This document shows, piece by piece, positions 1 to 12,023 of a stretch of 64,000 nt of DNA (the stretch's first letter is position 1; every line of letters begins with the position of its first letter). The notes beneath the pieces were generated by a model, which ran no database searches, was not told the origin of the DNA, and saw only the letters and a program-made list of their open reading frames with translations. The position numbers were made by a program, and so were the translations under genes. This DNA is from Guillardia theta CCMP2712 (Eukaryota > Cryptophyceae > Pyrenomonadales > Geminigeraceae): contig NW_005434644.1 of the NCBI RefSeq assembly GCF_000315625.1, forward strand, positions 273,363 to 337,362, given 5' to 3'.

Positions 1-267
1 TCACTTTCGAGCAGGTCGCTCTTTCTCATAACGAGTCTCTCAAGGGTTCTGCGTATCACGGAGTGTCCCATCGGTGAGGTTCAGAGGAGCAGAACCGAGG
101 AGAATCAGAAGAGGAGTTGGAGGAGAGCGAAGGAGCAAAGAGGATGCTCGCGGGGAGGGATGAAGGAGGAGAAGGGGAAGGGAATGGAGAGCAAGGGGAT
201 GAGAAAGTATTGAGAGAAGAGGGAAGGGGAAAGAAAAGAGGAAGGAAGGTGGTGGTGGTGATGGAGG

Positions 268-315
<48 letters not shown>

Positions 316-827
316 ATGTGATTGATACCATGTGCTGCTTGACACCCCTCGCAGGGCGCGAGTCGTTGAAGCTTCTGACGAGCTCGAAGAGAGCTGGGCT
401 TCACTTGTACTTCTAGCTGCCAATGAAGAGCATGTAGGTTACCCGACTCGCTCATCGCCCTCGTGAGATCCCCGCACCTTCCTTGCCCTCTGTTTTACTT
501 GATATTCACAACATACTCCCTCCTCTCCCACACCATCGTACAATCTTACACTACTCTCACAGCAAACAAGCTCCTCCTCCTCCTCCTCCTCCCCTCTCTC
601 ACTCCCTCTCCCTCTCCCTGACTTCCCCAGCTGTCGTCCACCAGCCTCTTGCTTCATCTCATCGGCGGCAGCACGGCAACAGCGCCGGACGACCTCACCG
701 TACTCATCTGAGAGACTGTCCTCCACCTGCCACGTCATCAGCACCTCTGCCTTCCCGTTCTCCTCGCCCCTTGCCCTCCCCCTCCTTCCCCTTCCCTCCC
801 CCTTCTCCTCCCTTTCCCCCTTCTCTC
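1..827. other. Spacer or 3' part of the Kelch gene, low complexity
   Basis: No gene can be assigned with confidence. The stretch is purine-rich on the + strand at 110-315 and pyrimidine-rich at 480-830. It contains an imperfect GGAGCA hexamer array at about 269-314. A GTGAG donor-like site on the - strand near 828 and a possible acceptor near 745 leave open that the last exon of the neighbouring BTB-Kelch gene lies here, but the frame after that splice closes quickly. Confidence 0.4.
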
Positions 828-3717
828 TCACTGATGCGTCTGCCCGTCGAAACATTCTACAGTGCACAGAGCTCGATTCTTCTCGTCTCTTCCTCCCACC
901 ACATAGAGGTTGCCTGCCGCCTCCTGTTCAAACATCCTCCGTGAGATCCGATATAAGGAATTCCAGCATTTCCTCCTCCTCCTCCTCCTCCTCCTCCTTC
1001 TCACCTCCACCCCGCAGTTGTATCGAGCTGTTAACATCGGTGGCTCCGGCGACCAAGCTCCAGTCGTTGGGTCGAAACTCTCGACACTGGAGAGTTTGTT
1101 GTATCTGTAGAAGGAAGTCAGCAACCAAAATCGGAAGAGTAGCACATGCAGCTTTGACAATCAACGCTGATCCCCAGATCTCAAAATCTAAAATGTAAAT
1201 CGAACCTCCTCTACATTCCTCCTCATCCCGCCATCTCCTCTATCTCATCCATTCCTCTCTCCTCCTCCTCCTCTCATCTTGACTCTTCACCTCTTGTCGA
1301 CTCCTCCCACCGCGTACAGCTTCCCCTTCATCACAGCAACCCCGCAGCAGTAGCGAGACGTGCTCATAGGAGCCACACTCTCCCACTTGTCCGTCTCGCT
1401 GTCGTATCCTGAGTAGGAAATCAACACCTCTCCTCCTCGTCCTCCCTCCCTCCTTCCCTCCCTCACTTGCTCCCCCCCTCCCTCTCTTCCACTACTCACT
1501 CTCTACTGTCTCCAAGTAGTCTCCGTTCTTCTCGACTGTTCCCCCGACAACGTAGAGCTTCCCATCCAGCACCCCAGCACCACATCCATACCTGCGAGGA
1601 GAGGGGGAATGAAAGAAGGAGGTAACGTGCAAGGTCAAGGAGAGAGGAGGATAGAGGAGGACAGAGAATGGGCGTGTAAGCAAGCAACACAGTTCCTCCA
1701 CCATGCCTCACCTTCTCTCGCTCATAGAGGCGACTGGCGACCATTTCCCGCTCTCTGCATCGTAACACTCGGCCGTTTGCAAGCTCGAGTTTCTCTTGTC
1801 ACCCCCCCGACTATGTACAACTTGTTCTTGATCACTCCCACTGCAAGGAAGTACCTGCAAGCCCCTGCATCAGAACCTTGAAGGGACTCGAAGGATCTCT
1901 AGGGACCTCGCAGTCTGCATCGGGTGCTCGACTCGCTCCCACCGGTCCTCCTTGGAGTCATATCTCTCGATGTTATCCATAACTTGCTTGTTCTCATTTC
2001 TTCCGCCCACCGCATACAAGTGGCCGTTGAGAACTCCAACCCCGCAGTTCCTCCTTGCCGTGCGCATCGGGGCCACCTGAGGACAGTGAGAAAGGAGGAG
2101 GAGGAACAAAGACACGTGCAGGGCCAAGAGCAAGAGATGTAACACAAGATGAAAGACAAGACAGCAGGAGACAGCAGGCATGACAGGCTTCACCGGGTAC
2201 CACACATCCTCCACAGCCTCGTAGCGCTCGACGCTATCGAGATGATACAGCCCGTCTGAACCTCCTACAGCATACAACCATCCGCACTCGTTCCATCGCT
2301 TCCTGGCCCAAACCTCCGAGTAATTTCGCTGGTCCTCCTCTGTCATCGTCTGGTATCTGCAAGGCCATCAGACTCAATGTTTGAGACATCGCTGCGTCAA
2401 GACGCTGTCAACTTACTTCTGTACGTCCGCAATCAACACGTCTAGAGTCGAACAGTCTCTTAAGAACGTAGTGTTCAAAAGTTGTCGTAGAGTGTTTTCA
2501 GCTAGTCTCGGCAGTCGAACAAGCCTGCAACAAAACATTACCTCACTTTTTCTCCTCCTCCTCGTGCTTCTTCTCCTCGCACCTCAACATGCTCTCCGCC
2601 ACATGCCTTCTGGACTCAAAGTCGTGCTGCAACCATGTGACCAAGCCTTCCAAAACCACCTGCACAACAAGGAAAATTTTTCAGTCACCGCAAACCCCAG
2701 CTGAAAGTAGAGACCTGCTCGTTTGAGGCACGTAGTTTCTTGCTCTTGATGATCCTAGACATCTTCGCGGCGTCGAGGTCCAGCAGAAGTCCAGTGTGGT
2801 AGAGCTCCTGGAGGAAGAGGGTCAAGACGACCTATCAATCAGTACGCAGGGCTCCAACCTCGAAATGCTTCAGCGCAACCAACCTTGCCTTCCGTTTCAG
2901 TTTCAAACACACGACCTGCAGGCGCCTCAGACATGATCGTGTCCACACGCAGAGGGCCTCACTTGTTCTGCTAACGACCAATAGTGCAAACAATTGCGCC
3001 ACGTGATTCTATCCAGCAGGAAAGAACAGCATAGGTTCACTAGCCCGAGCACCTATAGCAAGATCGTGATCAGTTGGACCTCGATCACCATCGAACGACT
3101 TACTTCGCATCTGTCCGCTGCGAGCAGAACCAGCTCCTGCGGCCTTGTCAACGCTCACTCAGCTCAGTCCAACACTTACGGCTGTGGAGTCCCGCAAAGA
3201 AACTTCCCCTGAGTAGAGGAAGCTAAGGACTCCCTGCACAGTCTTTACTACCACTGCGGCACTTCATGGACGCCTCGCACCTGAAACCCTTCGGCTGTGA
3301 TCTCGTGGAGTTCGACTTCTCTCGCTTTGCTCTCACTGAAATTCTTGGTAAACATCGCGCGGAAGTGCGGACTGCCGGCAGCCAGCACAACGCGGTGCGC
3401 CTGGAATCTTGTTCCTTCCACCACAACATCCACATCGCACAGCTCACTGCAAAGCATCCGGTCACAACCTCCTCAGCGGCTGCACAGCAAACAGCGCACC
3501 GACTCTCCCACAGGGACACGAGCTCTTTGCTCCTGTGGCTGTGAAACAAGGGATCGAGAACGGCTTCTCCGCTTCCATGCACCTGCACGGCAGCCATCAC
3601 ACGAGGAGCCAACAGGGAGGCTGATGGAATGGAGCCCACCGGGGTAGAGCATTGCGCGTCAGGCGATTCACTTCGCTGCCGCTTGCGAGGGTAGGACATG
3701 CACAAGTATGAGAACAA
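828..3717 (-). CDS. BTB-BACK-Kelch protein (probable Cullin-3 substrate adaptor)
   Basis: Exons on the - strand give the order BTB, BACK, Kelch. Exon 1 starts at 3717 and ends SLWESR at 3500. After a 53-bp intron (3447-3499) the BTB core reads ELCDVDVVVEGTRFQAHRVV, then GVLSFLYSGEVSLRDSTA near 3200 and LGLVNLCCSFLLD near 3040. A BACK-like exon (VLEGLVTWLQHDFESRR) lies near 2600. At least five Kelch blades follow between 2330 and 830, each with the YAVGG or YVVGG signature (WLYAVGGSDG, HLYAVGGRNENK, KLYVVGGTVEK, KLYAVGGVDKR, NLYVVGGRDEK). Proteins of this layout usually recruit substrates to Cullin-3 ubiquitin ligases; the substrate here is unknown. Introns carry CCT/GGA repeats. The family is clear; the 3' end is not fixed, and the last blade may be completed by an exon below 828. 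Confidence 0.85.
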
Positions 3718-4739
3718 TGTGCCTGCGACATGCTCAGACGATCAGGAACAACCCGTCCACCAAAACTTTCCCTTCCTTTGGAACTCAATGCCCTCTCCTC
3801 AACTTTTGTCTACTCTGCTGCCACCTTCTGATCATCATTTCTCTCCTCCCCCTTTATCTCTGCTCTCACTGCATCCTCTCTTTATCAAGACAATCTCTGC
3901 TTCTCCGCCCCCCAGCCCCCGGCCCCCCTCCACTCTTCTCCTTCCGCCCTTTGGCATGCTGCAAGTCTCGAATGACACGACATATATCAATTCGGAACAA
4001 GATTGGGGGTGGCCTTCAACGAACTTGCGCTCTACTGTTACCCCTTCATTCCTTGTCACTCTCCTCTCCCTGCCTGTTTTCCGCTGACAACTCATCTCAT
4101 CAAAACTTTCTCAGCAACTCTGAAATCTCTCCCTTTACTTTCCACTCCTCAACCAGCGCCTCCCTTCCCTGCACTTCCTTCCTGCCAGCTTGGCTCGTGT
4201 GTTCCTATCTCGGCCCGTGCCGTACTGTTTCGGCCCTTCCCTCCCCTCCCCTTCCCTCCCCTGCTGCTCTCATTACCTTTCGTATCATCTTATTTTATCT
4301 TCTCACCTCCTCTCATCGCCTCCCCTATCCGCTCCTCCTATCATCCCCTCCTGCCATCTTCTCTTCTTCCGCTCTTCTTCTCATCTTCTATCATCTCCTC
4401 TCCTCCTCTCGCTCTTCCTCTCTTTCCGCCCATCCTACGCTCTCCCCTCCATGAAGGGCTGCCACCGCCCCTCACCCCTACCCTACCCTCTTCAACCCTC
4501 ACACAACAAATTTATTGAGTACCCTACCCTGACATTGTACAATATTTGCAACTACCCCCGAGATAAATAACCCCCCACTCTTACTACAAAAGTAGGGAAC
4601 AGCAAAAATCTTCCTTAAGAACGGGTAGGGTGGTATTCAACAGATTGCCCCACCCCACCACCCCTACCTGTTGAGACTACTGCTGCCCTGCTGACAACCC
4701 CACCCCCAAGTGTGAGCTCGGACAGTTTGTCCTGATCTT
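3718..4739. other. Intergenic, pyrimidine-rich spacer
   Basis: No gene seen. 3780-4480 is almost pure C/T on the + strand without clean periodicity. 4510-4690 changes to a mix of A/T-rich sequence and TACCCC/GGGTAGGG motifs like those in the composite repeats further along. The spacer separates a - strand gene from a + strand gene, so both promoters could lie here, but no specific element is recognisable. Confidence 0.5.
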
Positions 4740-6330
4740 TTGTCAGCACGGTCAATGGGAAGGCGGCCAAAGGCGGAGGAGGATGGCAGGGAGAGGATGC
4801 AGGAGAGCGAGGAGAGCGCGGACGATGCCGAAGAGACTGAAGAGGAGAAGAGACCGGGAATGAGGAGGAGGAGGAGGAGGAGGATCCCGAATGAGGAGGA
4901 GGAGGAGGAGGAGGAGGAGGAGGAGGAGGAGGAGGAGGAGGAGGAGGAGGAGGAGGAACGTGGGCAAGCGAAGCAAAGGCTGCAAGCATCGAGACAACAG
5001 ACAGCTGGACACAATGGGCAAGGTATGGGAGCACGTGAACAGGAGCTGCATCAGATCCTGAACAAGGATGTCGAGCCAAAGGCTGGTGTGGAAGAGATAG
5101 GACAGATCTCGAAGGGTAGTGCACAACGACCGGCCGAGGTTGACGATGGACAAGAGCGGCAGTTTGTCGAGACGCTCGCCAGAAAGTACTTGATGCTCCT
5201 GGCGAAGAAGTTCCCTGCATGTTTTGCCGAGGCAAGAGGTGACGTTTGTGTGCACGTAACTGTGTGCTGGTGAAGTTTCATGTGCACAAGATGCCAGGAG
5301 TGACAACCGGGGCAAACACATGAAGTCACCTGAAAACAGAGAAAAGATGAACCAGGTTGTCCGGCCGGTGCAGGTAGACAAGAACCGCAAGGCTACTGCA
5401 GAATGGGGTTGATTGGACGTGCAGGACTGCTGGAGGAGAACGTCGGAGTGCTTGTACGAGAAGTTCAAACCAGTCGGGGAGACGGTCTTGGAGGAGACTC
5501 TTAGGAAGCAGGTACATGATTGAGCATGAGCTGCCAACGTTGAAGATGCGATGGAAGCTGAAGACGGCGAAAGTCTGTGCGAAGAGCAAGAAGCTCTGCG
5601 TCCTCCTGTCTCTACAGGTGATCGAGTTTCGGGGACCTCCTGTGCTGACTCAACATCCCCCCACCTCCCTCGGAGTTCAGAACTCCCTCCTTCACCAAGA
5701 GATCGTCTCAGGCCCTGGGACCGAACACGAGTTTCAACAGCTTTCATGGGACAAGAGCAAGAGTTTCTTCGGGTGGACGGGTACCATCCCTTCTCCGATA
5801 GTTTGCCTTTTCCTTTGTGTCCTCTCCCGTGTACTTTCTTTCCTGTCTCTGCTCTCCCGCAATGTATGTACTTTCTTTCCCGTCTCTCCTCGCCCGCAAT
5901 GTATGTACTTTCTTTCCCGTCTCTCCTCTCCCGCAATGTATGTACTTTCTTTCCCGTCTCTCCTCTCCCGCAATGTCGCTCCCTCCAGTCCCTTCTCCAG
6001 GTCGTCCCCCTTGACATGGGAATCTCAGGGTTCACAGTCGTCAATCCAGACGACTTCTTCTTCCGCTTCTACTCATTGCACAGACTAGTCATGTTCCTTG
6101 CATCTCGACGCCAAGGAGGTGCGGAGGATGCCTTGTACGTCTCCGCTTCCTCCTCCTCCTCTCCTCCTGGGTGACTTGAGACTCTAAGTGCTGGGGACGA
6201 CATGGACCTTGTCATGTCGAAGCTCAAAGACGAAATGTACGAAGATCTGGACCTGTCCTGCGACGTCGTCAGTGGACTCTTTCACGACCTGGGGTTCAAA
6301 ACGTATCTACATTCTATTATCAATCTTTAA
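4740..6330 (+). CDS. Acidic hypothetical protein, several exons
   Basis: No family recognised. The first exon encodes an Arg/Glu-rich start with about 20 consecutive Glu codons (GAG repeat at 4894-4956), then helical sequence (REQELHQILN; QFVETLARKYLMLLAKKFPA). Further + strand exons appear at about 5421-5511 (SECLYEKFKPVGETVLEETL, followed by a GTACAT donor), 5540-5780 (MEAEDGESLCEEQEAL to QEQEFLRVDG), 6017-6130 (GFTVVNPDDFFFRFYSLHRL) and 6199-6330 (VVSGLFHDLGFKTYLHSI, stop at 6328-6330). A minisatellite fills the intron around 5830-5980. The opposite strand also has open stretches here, so strand choice rests on the exon at 6017-6130 and on the splice-like ends. Exon joins are approximate. 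Confidence 0.45.
4894..4956. repeat. (GAG)n microsatellite
   Basis: About 20 GAG/GGA units, read as poly-glutamate in the + strand gene. A shorter run precedes it at 4862-4883. Confidence 0.9.
5826..5976. repeat. 37-bp tandem repeat (minisatellite), about 4 copies
   Basis: Copies begin at 5826 (partial, diverged), 5856, 5893, 5930 and 5967 (partial). The unit starts CCCGCAATGTATGTACTTTC and continues TTTCCCGTCTCTCCTCT. The spacing between the full copies is exactly 37 bp, with one or two mismatches. It lies in a probable intron. No unique spacers separate the units, so it is not a CRISPR-like array. Confidence 0.95.
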
Positions 6331-6699
6331 CGGCATTCCCCTTAACGTCGCTGCTCAGGTTGAGTTTCAAGCAGGCTCTGGGAGGATTAGAGCCATTTGT
6401 GTATACATGTACAACATCCAACAAGAAGAAGGCCAGGGTGTAAAGTAAAGCTCTCTCAAGTGATACAGCAGAATCTGCCTTGTTGCCGTGCCTTCTTCTC
6501 TGAGTACCTCACGAGAATAAGCGGCTGAGCTTTCTCTTGAAGCTTCTTTGTCGCTCCCACGTGCAGCCCCGACAGCAGAGATCTGTTTGATCAAGTATCA
6601 GCCGATTCATGCACTGAGTGTACTCCTCCTCCTCCTCCTCCTCCTCCTCCTCCTCCTCCTCCTCCTCCTCCTCACCGTCTTTTTTCACTTATACTTCCC
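6331..6699. other. Intergenic region between convergent genes
   Basis: No gene seen at 6331-6620. A perfect (CTC)n microsatellite of about 17 units occupies 6623-6674. The neighbouring genes converge on this stretch, so it should hold both 3' ends. Confidence 0.5.
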
Positions 6700-8234
6700 G
6701 GGTCCTGTCCTAAAGTTGCGGACATCTCTTCAAAGCTTTGGCTTCGGCCTTCCTCTCGCCCTGAGATCTCCTTCTCGCCGTCCTCCTCCCATGCAGAATG
6801 TTGCCGATCAGCCCCAGACGTCTCGGGAGCCTCTCTGCTAGCGCTTGACTCTTGGTTGCCTTCAGGACCTTCAGCGTCTCCTTTGGTTTCTCCTCCTTGA
6901 GTGTGAACGGGAACAGGCACGTCACTATGAGACCTTCAAGTCAGCGAATCTCCCACGGGAGAGGAGAACGACCTCGGAGCATCTACGGGCGCAACCTGCT
7001 TCTTCTTCACCTTCTTCACCTTGGCCTTGGGCGTCTCGTTGTCAGCGCTGGAAGGCGGAGGGATAACAGCCTGAGGTACGTCAGCAAGGAGAGGCAACGG
7101 GCCCGCGCCATCGGAGCTCAACCTGCCCAAGTTCCCCGGATACTTTAGCCTTGGCCTTCTTCTTGGCCTGTCAAGGTTCAGCCAAATGACGTCAACGATT
7201 GCAAGAGACCTTAGGGAGAAGATCAGCGTCAGCCTCCGATCCTACAAGTCCCTTCTTCTTCTTCTTCTTGACGACGGGCTTCTTCTCCTGCTTCTCCTCC
7301 TCCTGCCCCTCACGTGCCGCTGCTGGCTCTTCCACCTTGTGTCCAGGGGCGTCATGACTGGACTCACCCGGCATCTGCTCTTCCTCCATCCAGTCAGGCT
7401 CTGCTTCCTCATTGCTCAAGAGCTCGTCGCTGACAGCGTCAAGGGCTTGCTGGAGAGCGAGGTCGAGGTGCTGGTAAGTCCTCGGAGATCCTACGTCAGC
7501 ACGCGTGCTGGGAAACTGGCAGAACATCAGAGGTTGAGCAGAGGAACGAAGATGGACGGCACCTTCCTGTGAAGAGCGTCCTTTTTACGTTTGCGGTCCG
7601 CCTCCTCCGGTGAAAGAATCTCCGTCTCTACTTTCAGATCCTTCTTCTTGGTTGGTTTGTCCTTTTGTTGCTGCACACTCGACAGTCAGATCTTCAGTTG
7701 ATGAAATCAGTTGAAAACCTTCTCTTCTTCCTCTGATTTGTCTAGAACTTCTTCTGTATGCCCTGAGCTCTTGTTCATAACTTCCTTCTTCTTGTTCACA
7801 TCTTCCTTCTTCTCGGGTTCTTGATGGACAATTTCTTGTCTCTCAGATCCTTCAGCAGCCTCTTCATTTTTCTTCGACTTCTTGGCGACACCTTTTTTCT
7901 GCTTTGTCTTGGTCGCTCCTTCTTTCGTCTCCGACGTTTCGTCCCCCTTCTTCTTCTTCTTCTTCTTCTTCTTCAAGCTTTTCTCGTCTGTCTCCCGCTG
8001 ATCCGCTGGCAGCTGCTCGTCTCTGCCATCCTCCACCTCTGCGACTTCGCCAGGTCCCCACTCAGGGTGCAAGCTGAGGAGGGGAGGGCTCCGTTGAGTT
8101 TCAAGGGTCGAGGGCGTTGGCTTCTCCTCTGACGTCACGCTGTCGACGATAGACAGAGCTCCCTTCAATGTTTCATTGAGAGCCTGCAGCGACCATCCTG
8201 TGACCAAGTCAACGAGCCGCGCCTTGACAGCCAT
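6700..8234 (-). CDS. Lysine/glutamate-rich low-complexity protein
   Basis: The first exon starts at 8234 (MAVKARLVDLVTGWSLQALN) and soon becomes highly charged, with a run of nine lysines near 7960 and many KKEDVNKKKEV-type segments. Later exons on the same strand keep this composition: KPTKKKDLKVE near 7640, a segment ending PVVKKKKKKGLVG near 7260, KAKVKKVKKKQVAP near 7010 and an acidic part near 6800. There is one moderately conserved-looking helix (LALQQALDAVSDELLSNEEA, about 7470-7410). Composition suggests a nuclear or nucleolar, possibly RNA-binding, protein, but no domain is recognised. Exon joins and the 3' end are approximate. A further - strand open stretch at 8238-8535 (EKEERAAQLDGREED) could be an upstream exon of this gene. 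Confidence 0.5.
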
Positions 8235-8528
8235 GGGCTACCTTGGCTCAAGGCAGAATCCAAGAGATGGTCTGACTTCATCCTCCGCTGGTTGTGCGAC
8301 GGGCGAACGGAAATCTTGTCGAGCTGGCCAGCTGCAGGTCAACATCCTCTCCAGCACCCTCGTCCCGCATGCGGCTACCTGGAACGGGTCCGGGTGCAGC
8401 TTTCTCCATTCCATCCTCCTCTCGGCCGTCCAGTTGTGCCGCTCGCTCCTCTTTCTCTCCCAGTGCTCCAACTCCGGAGGTTGCGCCCAAAGAAATCCTG
8501 TCAGAGGTCACAACAGGAGGGGGGCGTC

Positions 8529-10695
8529 TCAACAAGCACCGTAGTTCTTGGGCAGAAACTTGAAGTTGGGTGTCCCTCGGCTACAAACCTCCACGAAATC
8601 CGCGAGCTTCTGTCCTCTGAGGTATTGTTTGATGAACTGAAGGCTGTCTGCAGAGGTCTTCCCGAAGTCTGTCTTGAACTCCATGAAGCAGTGCGGGAGG
8701 AGGAGCGTCTTCGATGGCAGGTCGATCTCCACTTGCCTGTCGAGCAACTCCATCGCGCAATCCTTCATCTGCTCCTCGATGTTCTCGACGGAGTAGATGT
8801 GCATCTTGGCCGTCCCATGAGTCAGATGGCTGACGCACAGGTGACACAGCGGGTTCAAACTCTTAAGGACCAGCGCAGACTTGTCAGGGTCCAGCTTCTC
8901 ATCGATCTGCTGCTTTGAAAACCAGCCGCCTCCCCTGGCGTTCGCACGGAAAATGCCATGAAAGATGTCGTCAAGGGAGAAGACGGTGTACCCGACCACG
9001 AAGCAAGAGTTGTGGAAGAACACTTGCCTCTCCTTATCACTCATCTTCGAGATGTGATGGCCCCCGGACGCGTATGAGTGGATCAGGATTAGGTGATAGA
9101 GGTTGAGAAAGACTGCAAGCTTCTCCCTGTCTGACAGACGCTTCAGGTCAGATCGTTGGATCTCTCCCAGCAGGTTGAGATGTCGCTCGTACGACGCGCT
9201 GTTCCGGAAAGCCGCCCAGTTGATGTCCTGGAAGCCATCGTCGGGCCTGACCTTGTCGATGACGTCTCGCAGGAGGCAGCAGACTGTGATGAGGCGATCG
9301 CGTACAACCTCTCGAATGTCCCTCGGCTCTCCTTTGATGCTCGCTGAAGACAAGGCTCGGCAAACCTTGATGCAGATGATGACCCTCAACGAGACGAAGC
9401 GAAAGACCTGGAAAGGCGTGCTTCTTCGTTTCCTCTTCATCTGCATGACATGTTAGCAAGCTCGGGGAGGCGTTCGAGTACCTCATAGAACATCCCAAAC
9501 GTGTTTCGCTGCGTCTTGAACGACAAGAACCACTCAGTGTCCATGACTGCATCGACGCTCTGAGACAACGAGTCAACTGAGGTGTTGAATCAACATCGTT
9601 CATCGCTCAACCTGCAAACGATCCGAAGGATTCACAACAAGAATTCGGTCGATGACCGAGTCCTTGGCAAGCTTGGGTATCCACTTTGGAGCCTTATACT
9701 GACCCCTCAAGATGTGTGGTGTATCCTCGAACGGAAATTCTCCGCAGAGCATGGCGTACAGGATGACGCCACAGGACCACAGGTCAGCTAGTCTACCATC
9801 GTATCCTTGCTTGTCTGAGACTACACGTCACCCGCTGGCAACCGCTCGAGCTCGGCTCACCGGTGATGACTTCAGGAGCGATGTAGTCAGGCGAACCACA
9901 GCAGGTATGCATCGGGTTCGCATTTAGGTCCTTGGAGACGCCGAAGTCGGCGATCTTCAAGACGCCGTCCTTACTCAGAAGAAGATTCTCAAGCTTGAGG
10001 TCGCGATGGCAGTACCCCGAGTCGTGCAGATACTTGAGGCCATTCATGAGCTTTTGGGTGCGGAGAGGGAAACATGGTACAAGTGAGATTCGAGTGATGA
10101 TCAGAAAGCGCTAGTTCGGACCTGATTGAAGTAGTGGAACGTGAATCTCTCTCGCTGATTCTTTTTCCACTTCACAACGGTGTCGTACAGCTCTAGAGAA
10201 GCACAGCACATCATAACTTGCGGGTTTTCAAAGACAGATTTCACCTCCCTTGCCGACATATTCAAGGATGATGTAGGTGTTCTTGTCGTCTTCGAGGACG
10301 GTGCGTATCGCTGTTATGTTCTCATGTGCCAATCGAGTCATGACGTACACTTCGTGCTTCAGCGCTCTACATGACGATGAAAGTCAGCACATTCTCACGA
10401 ATGTAGCAGAAACTACTCAGGTAACCTCTTAGAGTTCTCAGAGTTCTTCATGACTTTGACTGCAACCTGCTGGACTGTCACGAAACTCCGCAGGCAGATC
10501 CGTTGCATGCTACAGCACCTGCTTCCTCGTCGAAGAATCCACACCAAGATAGACCGTTCCGGTTGCACCTTTGCCTACCTGCTTTCCAATCTCGTATGGT
10601 CCTATGTTCTTCATCTTGACGATGCTGATCACCAACGGATCTAAGAGCGGAGGACGTGACTGTTCCTTGACAAGAGGAGCTTGTTCGACCGTCAC
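8529..10695 (-). CDS. Ser/Thr protein kinase fused to a C-terminal DUF547 domain
   Basis: Start at 10695; the glycine loop is GKQVGKGATGTVYLG. After a short intron comes the VAVKVM lysine strand, then EVYVMTRLAHENI and the hinge YIILEYVGKGG. The catalytic loop is CHRDLKLENLLL, the magnesium loop ADFGVSK, and the activation end CGSPDYIAPEV with DLWSCGVILYAMLCGEFPF, all typical of SNF1/AMPK-like (CAMK-group) kinases. Exon end NPSDRLQ joins SVDAVMDTEWF through a 52-bp intron (9560-9611), completing the last kinase helix. A 41-bp intron (9441-9481, branch site CTAAC) then keeps phase 0 into a 300-residue exon ending at 8529. This exon holds the DUF547 signature: VFLNLYHLILIHSY, VFFHNSCFVVGYTVFSLDDI, FHGIF, then LPHCFMEFKTDFG. 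Both domains look intact. DUF547 has no settled function. The substrate is unknown. Confidence 0.88.
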
Positions 10696-11534
10696 ACACT
10701 CGCTGCCGCAGCCTCCGCCCCTCTCTCTCCTACGTCCCCTCCCTCAACATGGCATTTTTACCATGCCGACAACCCACCCACCCCCATGTTATCCCGGTAT
10801 ATCTTCGACTGCTACATCCCAGGGGTGGTGATTAGCCCCTTCCGGACCCACCCAGACGCCAACGGTAGTACCCCCTCCCCCCCCTTGATCGGAGATTTGA
10901 CCTCCAAACAGCCGAAAAAAAGGAAAAGATGTTCATAACAGTCGATCAGAAATTTCGCAAACAAGGCGAAGTTTGAGGAGGAGGAGGAGGAGGAGGAGGA
11001 GGCAGGAGGAGGGGGAAGAGGAGGAGGCAGGAGGCAGGAGGAGGGGGAGGAGGAGGAGGCAGGAGGCAGGAGGAGGGGGAGGAGGAGGAGGAGGAGGGGG
11101 AGGAGGAGGAGGAGGAGGAGGAGGGGTTTACAGGGACCAGGGAGAGTGAGAAGCAAGAGAGACGAGAAAGAAGCGCATGGACAAGGAAAGATGAGGGGTA
11201 ATTGACAACAAGAACTTCGCAATGGACAGCCTCGTTCTCACGCAGAGGCATCAGCAGACGAACTGCAACAAAGATAGCAAGCAACAAGAAAGATGTGGGT
11301 TACGACAAGGAAGTAGACGAGCAGAGACTAGGAGGGAGAAGTCAAGAGAATCGTGTGGTTGATTGAGTCCTAACTCGCTCCTTCTGTTGGAACTTTGGAC
11401 GACTGCTGCGTTTTCGTGGTGAGGCAGCAGGAGGGAACTTGTCTTGTCTCGGGTGGGAAGGGCAACGGAGGAGCGAGTGAAGCAGGAGCACAAGAGTGTA
11501 GAATATGAACGAGCTACAACCGGAAAAATGTCAT
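10696..11534. other. Intergenic repeat-rich spacer
   Basis: 10756-10893 carries TACCCC/CCCACCC-type sequence resembling the composite repeat arms elsewhere. 10976-11126 is a long imperfect GGA microsatellite with CA interruptions. 11130-11534 has no recognisable gene; a - strand open stretch at 11251-11493 resembles nothing known. Confidence 0.5.
10976..11126. repeat. Imperfect (GGA)n microsatellite
   Basis: About 150 bp of GGA units broken by GCAGGA and GGGGAA variants. The + strand is entirely purine apart from a few C. Confidence 0.9.
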
Positions 11535-11979
11535 CTAGGTGATGTATGCTGCCCTGCTGGACGCGAGGAGGAACGGAGCCAACGGTCTCCTGCCTGCTCT
11601 ACTCCCACCTGAAAGATTCTTAGCAGGAGGAGGAGGAGGAGGAGGAGGAGGAGGAGGAGGAGGAGGCGGTGGGGGTGGGGGTGGGAGGGGGTGCAACAGA
11701 CCGGCGAGGTTGCTCGGAAGACCTCTCGGTCCAGACCTCCGACTTCTCCTCTTCCTGCAGCGACTCCTGCCATGGCATCTCAGCTGGGTAGGAGGTGGAC
11801 TAAAGGTGATCACGTCGGAAATGAGACGACGACAAGCCTTGTTCGGCTCCACCCGGTCCACAACCACTTCCTGCTGGCGGGTGAGAAGGTCGAGGAAGAA
11901 GGGAAGAGAGGAACAGGAGGAACAGGAGGGAGGAAGGAAGGGCAAGGAAGGTAGAGTACTTCTTACCTGGGCAGGAGAA

Positions 11980-12023
<44 letters not shown>

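Noticed and set aside
3223-3717. Unspliced 164-codon reading of the BTB exon
   Set aside because: Removing the 53-bp intron at 3447-3499 restores a proper BTB domain; the unspliced reading leaves the domain out of frame.
5826-5976. CRISPR-like array
   Set aside because: Repeats are contiguous with no unique spacers, and the context is a eukaryotic intron.
4752-6044. 430-codon - strand open frame
   Set aside because: Much of it is antisense to poly-Glu repeats and the 37-bp minisatellite (a repeated RRERKYIHCG pattern). The length comes from repeat periodicity, and + strand exons with splice ends fit better.
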